DNA of 64,000 bases, from assembly GCF_000429625.1 (NCBI RefSeq), contig NZ_AUCF01000004.1, positions 186,001 to 250,000 of the forward strand, in the 5' to 3' direction. A program made the translations under genes and the position numbers. Shown one piece after another: positions 46,668-55,680 of the stretch. Source of the DNA: Azospirillum halopraeferens DSM 3675 (GTDB lineage: Bacteria > Pseudomonadota > Alphaproteobacteria > Azospirillales > Azospirillaceae). The notes beneath the pieces were generated by a model. It saw only the letters and a program-made list of their open reading frames with translations, was not told the DNA's origin and made no database searches. Each line of letters begins with the position of its first letter. Within the stretch, counting starts at the first letter, position 1.

Positions 46668-47720
46668 TCAAGCCTCCTGCGGGCGGGCGGCCGGCGGCGC
46701 GCGGCGGAGCGACGGGAGGCGCCCCTGCAACCCCTCGCCGGCCAGCAAGGTGACGAAGATGATCCCCTGGAGCACCAGCACCGCCGCGTCCGGCAGGTCC
46801 AGCCGGCGTTGCAGCAGGCCGCCGCTGGCGCCGATTCCGCCGAACAGGATGGCCACGGGGATGACCGCCAGCGGGTTCTGGCGGGCCAGGAAGGCCACGA
46901 GGATGCCGGTGAAGCCGTAGCCGGCCACCATCGACGCGTTGGCCCGCCCGTGCACCGCCGCCACCTCCATCACCCCCGCCAGGCCGGCGGCGGCACCGCC
47001 CAGCGCGCAGGTGACGACCAGCAGGGTGCCCACCGGCAACCCGGCCATCCGCGCCGCGCGGGGGTTGCCGCCGACCATGCGGGCGGCGAAGCCGAAGGTG
47101 GTGCGGGTCATCAGCACCCAGGCGGCCAGCGCGAACAGCACGCCCAGCGCCAACCCCCAGTGGACGTCCATGCCCGGCAGGGTGCCCACCAGATAGGCGT
47201 CGGGAACGGGGGCGGTGGACGGCTTGTTCAGGCTGGCCGGGTCCTTCATGGGCCCTTCCACCAACTGCTTCATCACCGCGATGGCGATGTAGGTGAGCAG
47301 CAGCGAGGCGATGGTCTCATTGACGCCGCGGCCGTGGCGCAGCGCCCCGGCGAATCCGATCAGCGCCCCGCCCGCCGCCATGCCCGCCAGCCCCATGGCG
47401 CCATAGACCACCGGCGGCGGCAGCCCGTCCAGCGCCAGGGCGGTCGCCACCGCCGCCAGCCCGCCCAGCACCAGCGCCCCCTCGCCGCCGATCACCACCA
47501 GGCCGAGGCGGGCCGGCAGGGCGGTGCACAGGGCCGTCAGGATCAGCGGGGCGGCCCGCGTCAGCGTGTTCTGCCACGAGAACCAGGAGCCGAAGGCGCC
47601 CGTGTACATCAGCGCATAGGTTTCCAGCGGGTCGACGCCGACCGCCAGGACGAACAGGCCGAACAGCACCATCGAGACGGCCAGCGCCGCCAGGGTGGGA
47701 AGGACGCGGTCGAGGGGCAT
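46668..47720 (-). CDS. ABC importer permease, BMP/nucleoside type (first)
   Basis: A 350-residue permease with about nine helices. Segments RLGLVVIGGEGALVLGGLAA, GVNETIASLLLTYIAIAVM and MVGGNPRAARMAGLPVG match the larger permease of this class (YufP/NupP-like). ATG 47720 was chosen from the hydrophobic start MPLDRVLPTLAALAVS. The longer upstream frame is a shadow of the binding-protein gene. Confidence 0.92.
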   Translation of the reverse strand: MPLDRVLPTLAALAVSMVLFGLFVLAVGVDPLETYALMYTGAFGSWFSWQNTLTRAAPLILTALCTALPARLGLVVIGGEGALVLGGLAAVATALALDGLPPPVVYGAMGLAGMAAGGALIGFAGALRHGRGVNETIASLLLTYIAIAVMKQLVEGPMKDPASLNKPSTAPVPDAYLVGTLPGMDVHWGLALGVLFALAAWVLMTRTTFGFAARMVGGNPRAARMAGLPVGTLLVVTCALGGAAAGLAGVMEVAAVHGRANASMVAGYGFTGILVAFLARQNPLAVIPVAILFGGIGASGGLLQRRLDLPDAAVLVLQGIIFVTLLAGEGLQGRLPSLRRAPPAARPQEA

Positions 47721-47752
47721 GGCGGTGTCCTCGTCGGGGGAGCGGTGGTGCC

Positions 47753-48880
47753 TTACCCGATGCTGCCGGTCACGCCCTCGACCAGGTAGTTCATGGATTC
47801 CAGCGCGATGTCCGTCTGGCCCTGCGCCTCCCCGGCGGCGATGACGGTGTTGCCCTTGTTGTCCTTCAGCGGGCCCTTGTAGATGACGAAGGAGCCGTCC
47901 ATGAACTGCGCCTTCACCGCGTCGGCGTTGGCGCGGGCGGCGTCGGAGACGGCCGGACCGTAGGCGGAGGTCTTGACCACCCCTTCCTTCAGGCCGCCGC
48001 GCACCAGGTTGGGAACGGTCTTGCCGGCCAGCACCAGGGTGACGTAGTCGGTGTAGACCTTGGCCCAGTTCCACTCCGCCCCGGTCAGGTAGCCCTTGGG
48101 CGCCAGCGCCGCCTGGCTGGCGTGGTAGCCGGTGCAGAAGATGCCGCGGCGCTCGGCGGTCTCCACCACCACCTTGGGGCTGTCGACGTGGCAGGTGACC
48201 ACGTCGACGCCCTGGTCGATCAGGCTGTTGGCGGCCTCCGCCTCCTTCACCGGCATGGACCAGTCGCCGGTGAAGATCACCGCCGTGGTCACCGCCGGGT
48301 CGACCGAACGCGCACCAAGTGTGAAGGAGTTGATGTTGCGCAGCACCTGCGGGATCGGCTTGGCCGCGACGAAGCCCAGCTTCTTCGTCTTGCTGGTGTG
48401 GGCGGCGACGATGCCCGAGAGGTACTGCGCCTCGTCGATGTAGCCGAAGTAGGAGCCGACGTTGGCCGGGTGCTTGCCCTCCGTCCACAGGCCGCCGCAG
48501 TGCAGGAAGGTCAGGCTGCTGTGCTTCTTCGCCACCTTCAGCACATGCGGGTCGAAATAGCCGAAGGAGGTCGGGAACAGCAGTCTGGCGCCGTCGAGCG
48601 CGATCATGCTTTCCATGCTCTTCTCGACGTCGACGGTTTCCGGAACCTTCTCCTCTTCCAGAACCTTGACGCCGGGCAGTGCACGGACGGCCGCGGCGCC
48701 TTCGGCGTGGGCCTGGTTGTAGCCGAAATCGTCGCGCGGTCCGACGTAGACGAAGCCGACCACCAGGTCCTTCGCCAGCGCCGGCCGCCACGGCAGCGCG
48801 GAGCCCAGGACGCCCAAAGCGCCGGCGGCGGACACGGTGTGCAGCAGGGTGCGTCGGGAAAGGCGGTGCGGAGCGGCCAT
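47753..48880 (-). CDS. BMP-family ABC substrate-binding protein
   Basis: A 375-residue periplasmic binding protein of the Bmp/PnrA family. The leader has SRRTLLHTVSAAGALG, possibly a Tat signal. The mature part opens VGFVYVGPRDDFGYNQAHAEG, the family's ligand-binding signature, with TSFGYFDPHV and CHVDSPKVVVETAERRG later. Members bind nucleosides or related ureides; here biuret, triuret or a similar compound is inferred from neighbours. ATG 48880 has AGGGGG upstream. It is the first gene of the minus operon, divergent from the GntR gene. Confidence 0.92.
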   Translation of the reverse strand: MAAPHRLSRRTLLHTVSAAGALGVLGSALPWRPALAKDLVVGFVYVGPRDDFGYNQAHAEGAAAVRALPGVKVLEEEKVPETVDVEKSMESMIALDGARLLFPTSFGYFDPHVLKVAKKHSSLTFLHCGGLWTEGKHPANVGSYFGYIDEAQYLSGIVAAHTSKTKKLGFVAAKPIPQVLRNINSFTLGARSVDPAVTTAVIFTGDWSMPVKEAEAANSLIDQGVDVVTCHVDSPKVVVETAERRGIFCTGYHASQAALAPKGYLTGAEWNWAKVYTDYVTLVLAGKTVPNLVRGGLKEGVVKTSAYGPAVSDAARANADAVKAQFMDGSFVIYKGPLKDNKGNTVIAAGEAQGQTDIALESMNYLVEGVTGSIG

Positions 48881-49238
48881 GGTGTTCAATTCCCCCTTCG
48901 TGTCGCGCCGTCGGCGGCGCCGGTTCGGTCGTGCACACAATCAGCAAGCCGCATGCCATGCCGGCGGCGAACGCATAAGCATTTGATTTGAAATCATCAT
49001 AGGCCGAGCGGCGGTCCATCGACGGAGAACAGCGACGCCTGAGCTGCTTAATATGTCGGCATCTTCGTGCACGATGATTAAGAATTACGCACAACCAGAC
49101 GGGGTGTAGCTCCGGCATCTCTGTGATGTGAACTCAAATGCTTGATATATAATGATATTAAACGGCGTTCGGGCAACTGGAACGGTGTATGCATTGTGAT
49201 CGCCCGACCTGCGGCAACCACGGGGACGGGGCATCGGG
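48881..49238. promoter_or_regulatory. Divergent control region of the ureide cluster
   Basis: A 358-base gap between the binding-protein gene (minus) and the GntR regulator gene (plus). It is AT-rich compared with its surroundings. It contains a perfect 13-base palindrome TGATTTGAAATCA (48984-48996) and an imperfect one, TTGATATATAATGATATTAA (49142-49161). Both could be operators for the GntR-type regulator; I see no gene. Confidence 0.5.
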
Positions 49239-50066
49239 ATGGATGGCGCGATGACGAAGGGAGAGGGACGGCCGGCGGCACGGGCACCCCGTGCCTCTGG
49301 CACGCCGGTTGACGGGCGTGCCCGGGGCACGCTGGTCGACGACCTCGTCCAGCGGCTGGCCGATGACATCGTCGACGGCCGCCTGCCGCCCGGCACGCGG
49401 CTGGAGGAGCAGGAACTGGCCCGGCGCTTCCGGGTATCGCGCACGCCGGTGCGCGAGGCCCTGCGCCTGCTGGCCGCCACCGGCCTGGTCGAACACCAGC
49501 CCAACCGCGGCGCCGCCGTTGCCGCCATCGGCGAGGACCGCCTGCACCAGATGTTCGAGGTCATGGCCGAACTGGAGGCGGTGTGCGCCCGCCTCGCGGC
49601 CGAGCGCATGACCGCCCGCGAACGGCTGGCTCTGGAGACGCTGCACCGGGACTCCGCCGCCCTGGTGCGCTCCGGCGACCGCGAAGGGTACGAAGGGGTC
49701 AACCGTCACTTCCACACCGCCCTTTACCGCGGCGCCCACAACGGTGAACTGGAGGAGACGGTGCTGGCAGCCCGCCGCCGCGTCGCCGCGTTCCGCCGCG
49801 TCTCCTTCCACGCGCTCGGCCGGCTGGCCAACTCCTGGGCCGAGCACGACCAGGTGGTCCGCGCCATCCTGTGCGGCGACGGCGACGGCGCGGCGCGCGC
49901 CATGCGCGCCCATGTGCGCATCGTCAGCGTCGCCTCGGCCGAGGTGGTGGCGACGCGCACCGCCGCCGCGACCATCGACCGCCCGTTCCCCGACACCGCC
50001 GATAAACCGAACCGCACCGCCGACGAGGAGGACCCCCATGGGCTTTTCGCACCGCGACAGCCTTGA
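49239..50066 (+). CDS. GntR-family (FCD) transcriptional regulator
   Basis: A 275-residue regulator. The winged helix contains GRLPPGTRLEEQELARRF and VSRTPVREALRLLAATGLVE (about residues 48-88). The FCD ligand domain has the metal-binding histidines, including NRHFHTALY and WAEHDQVVRAI. It is divergent from the importer/biuH operon and overlaps the allophanate hydrolase gene by 29 bases, so it probably controls both. ATG 49239 is used; ATG 49251 is an alternative. Confidence 0.9.
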   Translation: MDGAMTKGEGRPAARAPRASGTPVDGRARGTLVDDLVQRLADDIVDGRLPPGTRLEEQELARRFRVSRTPVREALRLLAATGLVEHQPNRGAAVAAIGEDRLHQMFEVMAELEAVCARLAAERMTARERLALETLHRDSAALVRSGDREGYEGVNRHFHTALYRGAHNGELEETVLAARRRVAAFRRVSFHALGRLANSWAEHDQVVRAILCGDGDGAARAMRAHVRIVSVASAEVVATRTAAATIDRPFPDTADKPNRTADEEDPHGLFAPRQP

Positions 50067-51846
50067 TATCGCCAGCCTGCGCGCCCGCTATCTGAGCGGT
50101 GCCGTGACGCCGCGGGCGGTCGCGGAATCGGTGCTGAACCGCATCGCCGCCTATGGCGACGACGCGGTGTGGATCGCGCGTGAGAGCGAGGTGGCCGTGC
50201 TGACCGCCGCCGAGGCGCTGGCCGCCCGTTCCCCGGCGGAATTGCCCCTGTACGGCATTCCCTTCGCCGTCAAGGACAACATCGACGTGGCCGGGCTGCG
50301 CACCACCGCCGCCTGCCCGGAGTTCGCCTACGAACCGCGGGAGTCCGCGGCGGTGGTGCAGCGCCTGACCGCGGCCGGCGCCCTGTTCGTGGGCAAGACC
50401 AACCTGGACCAGTTCGCCACCGGGCTGGTGGGTGTGCGCTCGCCCTTCGGGGCGGTGCGCAACAGCTTCGATCCCGCGTACGTGTCCGGCGGCTCCTCGT
50501 CGGGGTCGGCGGTGGCGGTGGCGGCGGGGCTGGTCAGCTTCGCCCTGGGCACCGACACCGCCGGGTCCGGCCGGGTGCCGGCGGCCTTCAACAACATCGT
50601 CGGCCTGAAGCCCACCTGCGGTCTGCTGAGCACCCGCGGCGTGGTCCCGGCCTGCCGATCCCTGGATTGCGTCAGCGTCTTCGCCCTGACCGTGGCCGAC
50701 GCCGCCGCGGTGGGGGCGGTGGCCGCCGGCTACGACGCCCACGACGCCTTCTCCCGCCCCGAGGCCGACCGGGTGGACCTGTCCCCGGTGCGCCCGGCCC
50801 CCTTCCGCTTCGCGGTGCCACTGCCCGACCAGCTCCAGTTCTTCGGCAACCAGCACACGCCGCGCCTGTTCGTCGACGCCATCGCCCGCCTGAAGGCGCT
50901 GGGCGGGACCGCCGTGGCGGTGGACTTCGCCCCCTTCCTGGAGGCGGCGCGCCTGCTCTACGAAGGCCCCCGGGTGGCCGAGCGGACGGCGGCGGTGGGC
51001 GACTTCCTGGCGGCCCATCCCGGTGTCGGCCACCCCGTGGTCCGCGCCATCATCGAGGCGGGCGGCGCACGCTCCGCCGTCGAGGCGTTCCGCGCCGACT
51101 ACCGCCTGCGCGAGCTGGCGCGCGCCGTCGCCCCGGTGTGGCGGCGGGCCGACGTGCTGCTGACCCCGACCGCCGGCACCATCTACACCATCGCCGAGGT
51201 GGAGGCGGAGCCGGTGCGTCTCAACAGCAACCTCGGCACTTACACCAATTTCATGAACCTGCTGGATCTGTGCGGCGTGGCGGTGCCCTCGGGCTTCCAG
51301 CCCGACGGGCTGCCCTTCGGCATCACCCTGGCCGCCCCCGCCTTCGCCGAGCCGCAGGTGCTGGGCATCGCCGCCGCCTTTCACGAGGCGACCGGCCTGC
51401 CGCTGGGCGCCACGGGCGTGCCGCAGGCTCCGCCGGAGCCGGCACCCGAGCCGGGGCCGCGGCGCGGGCGGGTGCGCGTGGCCGTGGTGGGCGCCCACAT
51501 GACCGGCCTGCCCCTGAACCACGAGCTGACGGCGCGCGGCGGGCGGCTGGTGCGCAGCACCCGTACGTCGTCGGCCTACCGCCTGTACGCCCTGCCGGGC
51601 ACCCGTCCGGCGCGTCCGGGGCTGGTGCGTACGGGCGAGGGTGGCGCCATCGAGGTGGAGGTGTGGGAAATGCCCGCCGCCGGCTTCGGCGAGCTGGTGG
51701 CGGGCATCCCCGCACCGCTGGGCATAGGCACCCTGGAGCTGGAGGATGGCGGCACCGTCCAGGGCTTCCTGTGCGAAGCCTGCGCCGCCGCCGGGGCGGA
51801 GGACATCACCGCCTACGGCGGCTGGCGGGCGTGGCTTGCACGGTGA
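50038..51846 (+). CDS. atzF: Allophanate hydrolase
   Basis: A 602-residue two-domain enzyme. The amidase-signature domain (about residues 1-450) has the catalytic Lys (PFAVKDNIDV), the cis-Ser (GGSSSGSAVAVA) and the nucleophile Ser (GTDTAGSGRVPAAF). The C-terminal domain (about 480-600) contains VAVVGAHMTGLPLNHEL and LCEACAAAGAEDIT, as in AtzF/DUR1,2 C-terminal domains. The enzyme splits allophanate to ammonia and CO2. It is separate from urea carboxylase, as in s-triazine and biuret pathways. ATG 50038 lies inside the end of the GntR gene. Confidence 0.93.
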   Translation: MGFSHRDSLDIASLRARYLSGAVTPRAVAESVLNRIAAYGDDAVWIARESEVAVLTAAEALAARSPAELPLYGIPFAVKDNIDVAGLRTTAACPEFAYEPRESAAVVQRLTAAGALFVGKTNLDQFATGLVGVRSPFGAVRNSFDPAYVSGGSSSGSAVAVAAGLVSFALGTDTAGSGRVPAAFNNIVGLKPTCGLLSTRGVVPACRSLDCVSVFALTVADAAAVGAVAAGYDAHDAFSRPEADRVDLSPVRPAPFRFAVPLPDQLQFFGNQHTPRLFVDAIARLKALGGTAVAVDFAPFLEAARLLYEGPRVAERTAAVGDFLAAHPGVGHPVVRAIIEAGGARSAVEAFRADYRLRELARAVAPVWRRADVLLTPTAGTIYTIAEVEAEPVRLNSNLGTYTNFMNLLDLCGVAVPSGFQPDGLPFGITLAAPAFAEPQVLGIAAAFHEATGLPLGATGVPQAPPEPAPEPGPRRGRVRVAVVGAHMTGLPLNHELTARGGRLVRSTRTSSAYRLYALPGTRPARPGLVRTGEGGAIEVEVWEMPAAGFGELVAGIPAPLGIGTLELEDGGTVQGFLCEACAAAGAEDITAYGGWRAWLAR

Positions 51847-51892
51847 GCGCCGCGCCTCCCGGGCAATGGCTTCTATGCCGGCAATTTGGACG

Positions 51893-51993
51893 CGGATTGC
51901 ACGGATTTCGGATCGGATGACACGGATCGATCGTGCCGATCGGTGATCGAACGCACGCGGAGCCGAAGCACGACTGTCAATCCGTGCAATCCG
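51893..51993. repeat. Spaced 15-bp inverted repeat downstream of atzF
   Basis: CGGATTGCACGGATT (51893-51907) is exactly inverted as AATCCGTGCAATCCG (51979-51993). A further partial copy, GTCCGTGCAA, follows at about 51999. The 71-base interior also contains ATCGATC-rich pairing. It lies in the 434-base gap between atzF and potF. This looks like a dispersed intergenic repeat or a composite hairpin. Confidence 0.6.
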
Positions 51994-52179
51994 GTCAAGT
52001 CCGTGCAACCCGGGGCGCGCTTGCTCCCCGGGCAACACGCCCGGTACAAGCGACGATCCTTTCGGGGGTGCCTCTCCGTGCGCCCGGCGTACGGCCGCAG
52101 CATGGAGTGACCACATCTTCAAAAGCCTCGCCGCCACCTCGCCGTGTCATCCGAATCCCCGTCCGCCTCCCCGTTTTCG

Positions 52180-52208
52180 TTGACAAACCGGGGGGTGGGC
52201 GGTGCAAT
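52180..52208 (+). promoter_or_regulatory. Promoter candidate for potFGHI
   Basis: TTGACA (52180-52185), 17 bases and TGCAAT (52203-52208), about 70 bases before the potF ATG. The -10 match is modest. Confidence 0.45.
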
Positions 52209-52280
52209 AACGCCCGCGGCGGGTAAGCCGTGCGGAAGGGCGCGGGCGCCCCTGGCGATCGACCATTGGGTGGGGATCTC

Positions 52281-53384
52281 ATGACGAAGCGAATCGCACT
52301 CGGCGTTCTCGGCGCCGCCGTCGCCGCCGCGCTGGCCGGCGGGGCCGTTGCGCAGACCAAGCGGCCGGTCAACATTTACATCTGGAACGATTACCTGGGC
52401 GAGACGACGCTCGCCGACTTCACCGCGGCGAGCGGCTACCCGACCAACGTCGACCTCTACGACAGCCTGGAACTGCTGGAGCAGAAGGTGCTGGTCGGCC
52501 GCTCCGGCTACGACGTGATCGTGCCGACGGTGCAGCCGACCGGTGCGCGCATGATCCAGGCCAACATCCTGGCGCCGCTGGACAAGGACAAGCTGCCCAA
52601 CCTGAAGAACGTCGATCCCAAGGTCCTGAAGCAGCTTGAAAGCGCCGACCCCGGCAACCGCTTCCTGGTGCCGTACCTGGGCGGCACCGTCGGCATCGGC
52701 ATCCTGCCGGACAAGATCAAGGCGCTGATGCCCGACGCGCCGCTCGACAGCTGGGACCTCATCTTCAAACCGGAGGTGGCGCAGAAGCTGGCGCCCTGCG
52801 GCATCACCCTGATGGACTCGGCCATCGACGTCATTCCCACGGCGCTCCACTACCTCGGCCTCGATCCCAACTCCGAGAAGAAGGAGGATCACGACAAGGC
52901 CGAGGCGCTGCTGACCTCCATCCGCCCCTACGTGAAGCAGTTCGTGACCGGGCAGAACATCAACCTGCTGGCCGGCGGCGACGCCTGCGTGGTGATGGCC
53001 TATTCGGGCGACGTGCTGCAGGCGGAATCCCGCGCCGAGGAGGCCAAAAGCGGCGTGACGGTGGAGTACGTGATCCCGAAGGAAGGCGCCCAGGTGTGGT
53101 GGGACGTGCTGGCGATCCCGGCCGATGCCCCCAACAAGGACGGCGCCCACGCCCTGATCGACTTCGTCCTCCAGCCGGAGGCGATGGTGGGCATCACCAA
53201 CTTCGTCATGTACGGCAACGCCGTGCCGGCGACGCTGGCCTCCCTGGAGGACGCGGTGAAGAACAACCCCGCCATCTTCCCGCGCGAAGACCAGAAGGAG
53301 CGGCTGTTCTCCCTGGTTGCCGTCAAGCCGCCGGTGGAGCGCATGCGCACCCGCCTGTGGACCAAGGTGAAGACCGGGCAGTAA
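52281..53384 (+). CDS. potF: Polyamine ABC transporter substrate-binding protein
   Basis: A 367-residue periplasmic binding protein with a signal peptide (about 1-24, ending GGAVAQ). The mature region begins VNIYIWNDYLGETTLADFTA, then DLYDSLELLEQKVL and GYDVIVPT, as in PotF/SpuD putrescine binders. Asp and Trp residues for amine binding are expected in this group. ATG 52281 follows GGGGA. A stem-loop separates it from potG. Confidence 0.92.
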   Translation: MTKRIALGVLGAAVAAALAGGAVAQTKRPVNIYIWNDYLGETTLADFTAASGYPTNVDLYDSLELLEQKVLVGRSGYDVIVPTVQPTGARMIQANILAPLDKDKLPNLKNVDPKVLKQLESADPGNRFLVPYLGGTVGIGILPDKIKALMPDAPLDSWDLIFKPEVAQKLAPCGITLMDSAIDVIPTALHYLGLDPNSEKKEDHDKAEALLTSIRPYVKQFVTGQNINLLAGGDACVVMAYSGDVLQAESRAEEAKSGVTVEYVIPKEGAQVWWDVLAIPADAPNKDGAHALIDFVLQPEAMVGITNFVMYGNAVPATLASLEDAVKNNPAIFPREDQKERLFSLVAVKPPVERMRTRLWTKVKTGQ

Positions 53385-53408
53385 CCCGGTCCGAACCGGC
53401 CTGAACCG

Positions 53409-53450
53409 GCGCCCCGGTCCCCCGCGCGACTGCCCGGGCGGCCGGGGCGC
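53409..53450 (+). terminator. Stem-loop between potF and potG
   Basis: GCGCCCCGG (53409-53417) pairs with CCGGGGCGC (53442-53450); the interior can pair further (CCCGCGCG/CCCGGGC). No long T-run follows. Such loops after binding-protein genes often cause partial termination or protect the upstream mRNA, allowing more PotF than PotGHI. Confidence 0.5.
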
Positions 53451-53492
53451 TTCGCTGTGTACCCCCCGCTTCAGCAGTGAGGAACGCCGGGC

Positions 53493-54644
53493 ATGGCCCA
53501 GCCGATCCGCAAGCCGACCCGCCTTGAGCCGTGGCAGGATCCCGATGCCGTCCCCTATGTGCGCATCGACAAGGTGACCAAGCGATTCGGTGATTTCGTC
53601 GCCGTCGACGACGTGTCGCTGAACATCTACCGGGGAGAGTTCTTCGCCCTGCTCGGCGGGTCGGGCTCCGGCAAGACGACGCTGCTGCGCATGCTCGCCG
53701 GTTTCGAGACGCCGAGCGAGGGCAGGATCTTCATCGACGGTGTCGACATGTCGGGCATTCCGCCCTACGAGCGTCCCGTCAACATGATGTTCCAGTCCTA
53801 CGCCCTGTTCCCGCACATGAGCGTGGAGCAGAACGTGGCGTTCGGCCTGAAGCAGGACGGCGTGCCGCGCGCCGAGATCCGCGAGCGGGTGGCCGAGATG
53901 CTGGACATGGTGCAGCTCGGCCGCTTCGCCAAGCGGCGGCCGCACCAGTTGTCCGGCGGCCAGCGCCAGCGCGTGGCGCTCGCCCGCTCGCTGGTCAAGC
54001 GGCCCAAGCTGCTGTTGCTGGACGAGCCGCTGGGCGCGCTGGACCGCCGCCTGCGCGAGCGCACCCAGTTCGAGCTGGTCAACATCCAGGAGAAGCTGGG
54101 CGTCACCTTCGTCGTGGTCACCCACGACCAGGAGGAGGCGATGACCATGTCCACCCGCATCGCCGTGATGAACCAGGGCTACATCCAGCAGGTCGGCACG
54201 CCTTCGGAGATCTATGAATACCCGAACTCCAAGTTCGTGGCGGAGTTCATCGGGTCGGTGAACATGTTCGAGGGCCGTGTGGTGGAGGACGAGCCGGACC
54301 ATGTGCTGGTCCGCTCCGAAGAGGCGGGCTGCGACCTCTACATCAACCATGGTGTGCCGGCGCCGCTGGGAACGCAGGTGTGGGTGGCCGTGCGGCCCGA
54401 GAAGATCGCCCTGTCCAAGGAGCCGCCGCCCGCCGCCGCCGACGGGCGCAACGTCACCCGCGGCGTGGTGCGGGAGATCGCCTACCTCGGCGACATGTCG
54501 ATCTATCTGGTGGAACTGGCGGGCGGCAAGACCGTGCGCGTCACCATGCCCAACGTCACCCGCCGTACCGAGCTGCCGGTGACCTGGGAGGACGAGGTGT
54601 ACCTGAGCTGGCGGCCCTTCGCCGGCGTCGTGCTGAACCAGTGA
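53493..54644 (+). CDS. potG: Polyamine ABC transporter ATPase
   Basis: A 383-residue ATPase. Walker A is LLGGSGSGKTTLLRM, the Q-loop MMFQSYALFPHMSV (typical of PotA/PotG), the signature LSGGQRQRVALARS, Walker B LLLLDEPLGALD and the switch VVTHDQEEAMTMS. The C-terminal TOBE domain is present (about 300-380). It drives uptake through PotH and PotI. Confidence 0.96.
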   Translation: MAQPIRKPTRLEPWQDPDAVPYVRIDKVTKRFGDFVAVDDVSLNIYRGEFFALLGGSGSGKTTLLRMLAGFETPSEGRIFIDGVDMSGIPPYERPVNMMFQSYALFPHMSVEQNVAFGLKQDGVPRAEIRERVAEMLDMVQLGRFAKRRPHQLSGGQRQRVALARSLVKRPKLLLLDEPLGALDRRLRERTQFELVNIQEKLGVTFVVVTHDQEEAMTMSTRIAVMNQGYIQQVGTPSEIYEYPNSKFVAEFIGSVNMFEGRVVEDEPDHVLVRSEEAGCDLYINHGVPAPLGTQVWVAVRPEKIALSKEPPPAAADGRNVTRGVVREIAYLGDMSIYLVELAGGKTVRVTMPNVTRRTELPVTWEDEVYLSWRPFAGVVLNQ

Positions 54645-54657
54645 GCGGAGGACGCCC

Positions 54658-55680
54658 ATGAGCCGGGAGGGTTTCGCCGCCGGTGACGACCGCACGAGCG
54701 CCGGCCCGCCCGCGGCGCCGGCCGACGCGCCGACGGGCCGGGGGAGCGCGGTGGCGGCGGTGCTGCGCCGGGTCGGTCTGTCGGGCCGCAGGGTGGTGGT
54801 GGCGGTGCCGTACCTGTGGCTGCTGCTGTTCTTCCTGATCCCCTTCCTGATCGTCTTCCGCATCAGCTTCTCCGAGGCGCTGATCGCCCAGCCGCCCTAT
54901 TCGGCGCTGCTGGAATGGCTGGAGGATCCGGATTTCGGGGAGCTGAAGCTGCAGATCACCCTGACGCTGACCAGCTACCTCCGCCTGTTCGACGACAGCC
55001 TGTACATCGTCGCCTATCTGTCGTCGGTGAAGATGGCCTTCATCTCCACCGTGCTGTGCCTGCTGATCGGCTACCCCATGGCCTACGCCATCGCGCAGGC
55101 GCGGCCGTCCCTGCGCGGCCCGCTGATGATGCTGGTGGTGCTGCCGTTCTGGACCTCCTTCCTGATCAGGGTGTACGCCTGGATCGGCATCCTGAAGGCC
55201 AACGGCATCGTCTCCAACGCCCTGGCGGCCCTGGGCCTGGTGGACGAGCATTTCGAGATCCTGTACAGCGACATCGCCGTCTACATCGGCATCACCTACA
55301 CCTATCTCCCCTTCATGATCCTGCCGCTGTACGCGACGCTGGAGCGGATGGACCGCTCGCTGCTGGAAGCCGCGGCGGACCTGGGCTGCCGGCCGTGGAA
55401 GGCGTTCCTCACCGTCACGCTGCCCCTGTCGGTGCCGGGGATCATCGCCGGCTCGCTGCTGGTGTTCATCCCGGCGGTGGGCGAGTTCGTTATCCCCGAA
55501 TTGCTGGGCGGCCCGGACACGCTGATGATCGGGCGCGTCCTGTGGAATGAATTCTTCGCCAACCGCGACTGGCCGGTGGCGTCCGCGGTGGCCATCGCGC
55601 TGCTGATGTTCCTGGTGGTGCCGATCATGGTCTTCCAGTACGTCCAGGGACGCCAGCAGGATGCGGAGGCGCGGCGATGA
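54658..55680 (+). CDS. potH: Polyamine ABC transporter permease PotH
   Basis: A 340-residue permease with a 45-residue hydrophilic N-terminus, then six helices. The EAA loop is LLEAAADLGCRPWKAFLTVTLPLSVPGIIAG (about residues 235-265). PAVGEFVIPELLGGPDTLMIG is characteristic of PotB/PotH. ATG 54658 lies 13 bases after potG. The stop overlaps potI as ATGA. Confidence 0.95.
   Translation: MSREGFAAGDDRTSAGPPAAPADAPTGRGSAVAAVLRRVGLSGRRVVVAVPYLWLLLFFLIPFLIVFRISFSEALIAQPPYSALLEWLEDPDFGELKLQITLTLTSYLRLFDDSLYIVAYLSSVKMAFISTVLCLLIGYPMAYAIAQARPSLRGPLMMLVVLPFWTSFLIRVYAWIGILKANGIVSNALAALGLVDEHFEILYSDIAVYIGITYTYLPFMILPLYATLERMDRSLLEAAADLGCRPWKAFLTVTLPLSVPGIIAGSLLVFIPAVGEFVIPELLGGPDTLMIGRVLWNEFFANRDWPVASAVAIALLMFLVVPIMVFQYVQGRQQDAEARR

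Noticed and set aside
46668-49118. Long minus frame joining the first permease with the binding-protein gene
   Set aside because: The binding protein is clearly encoded in another frame (47753-48880); the permease proper starts at 47720.
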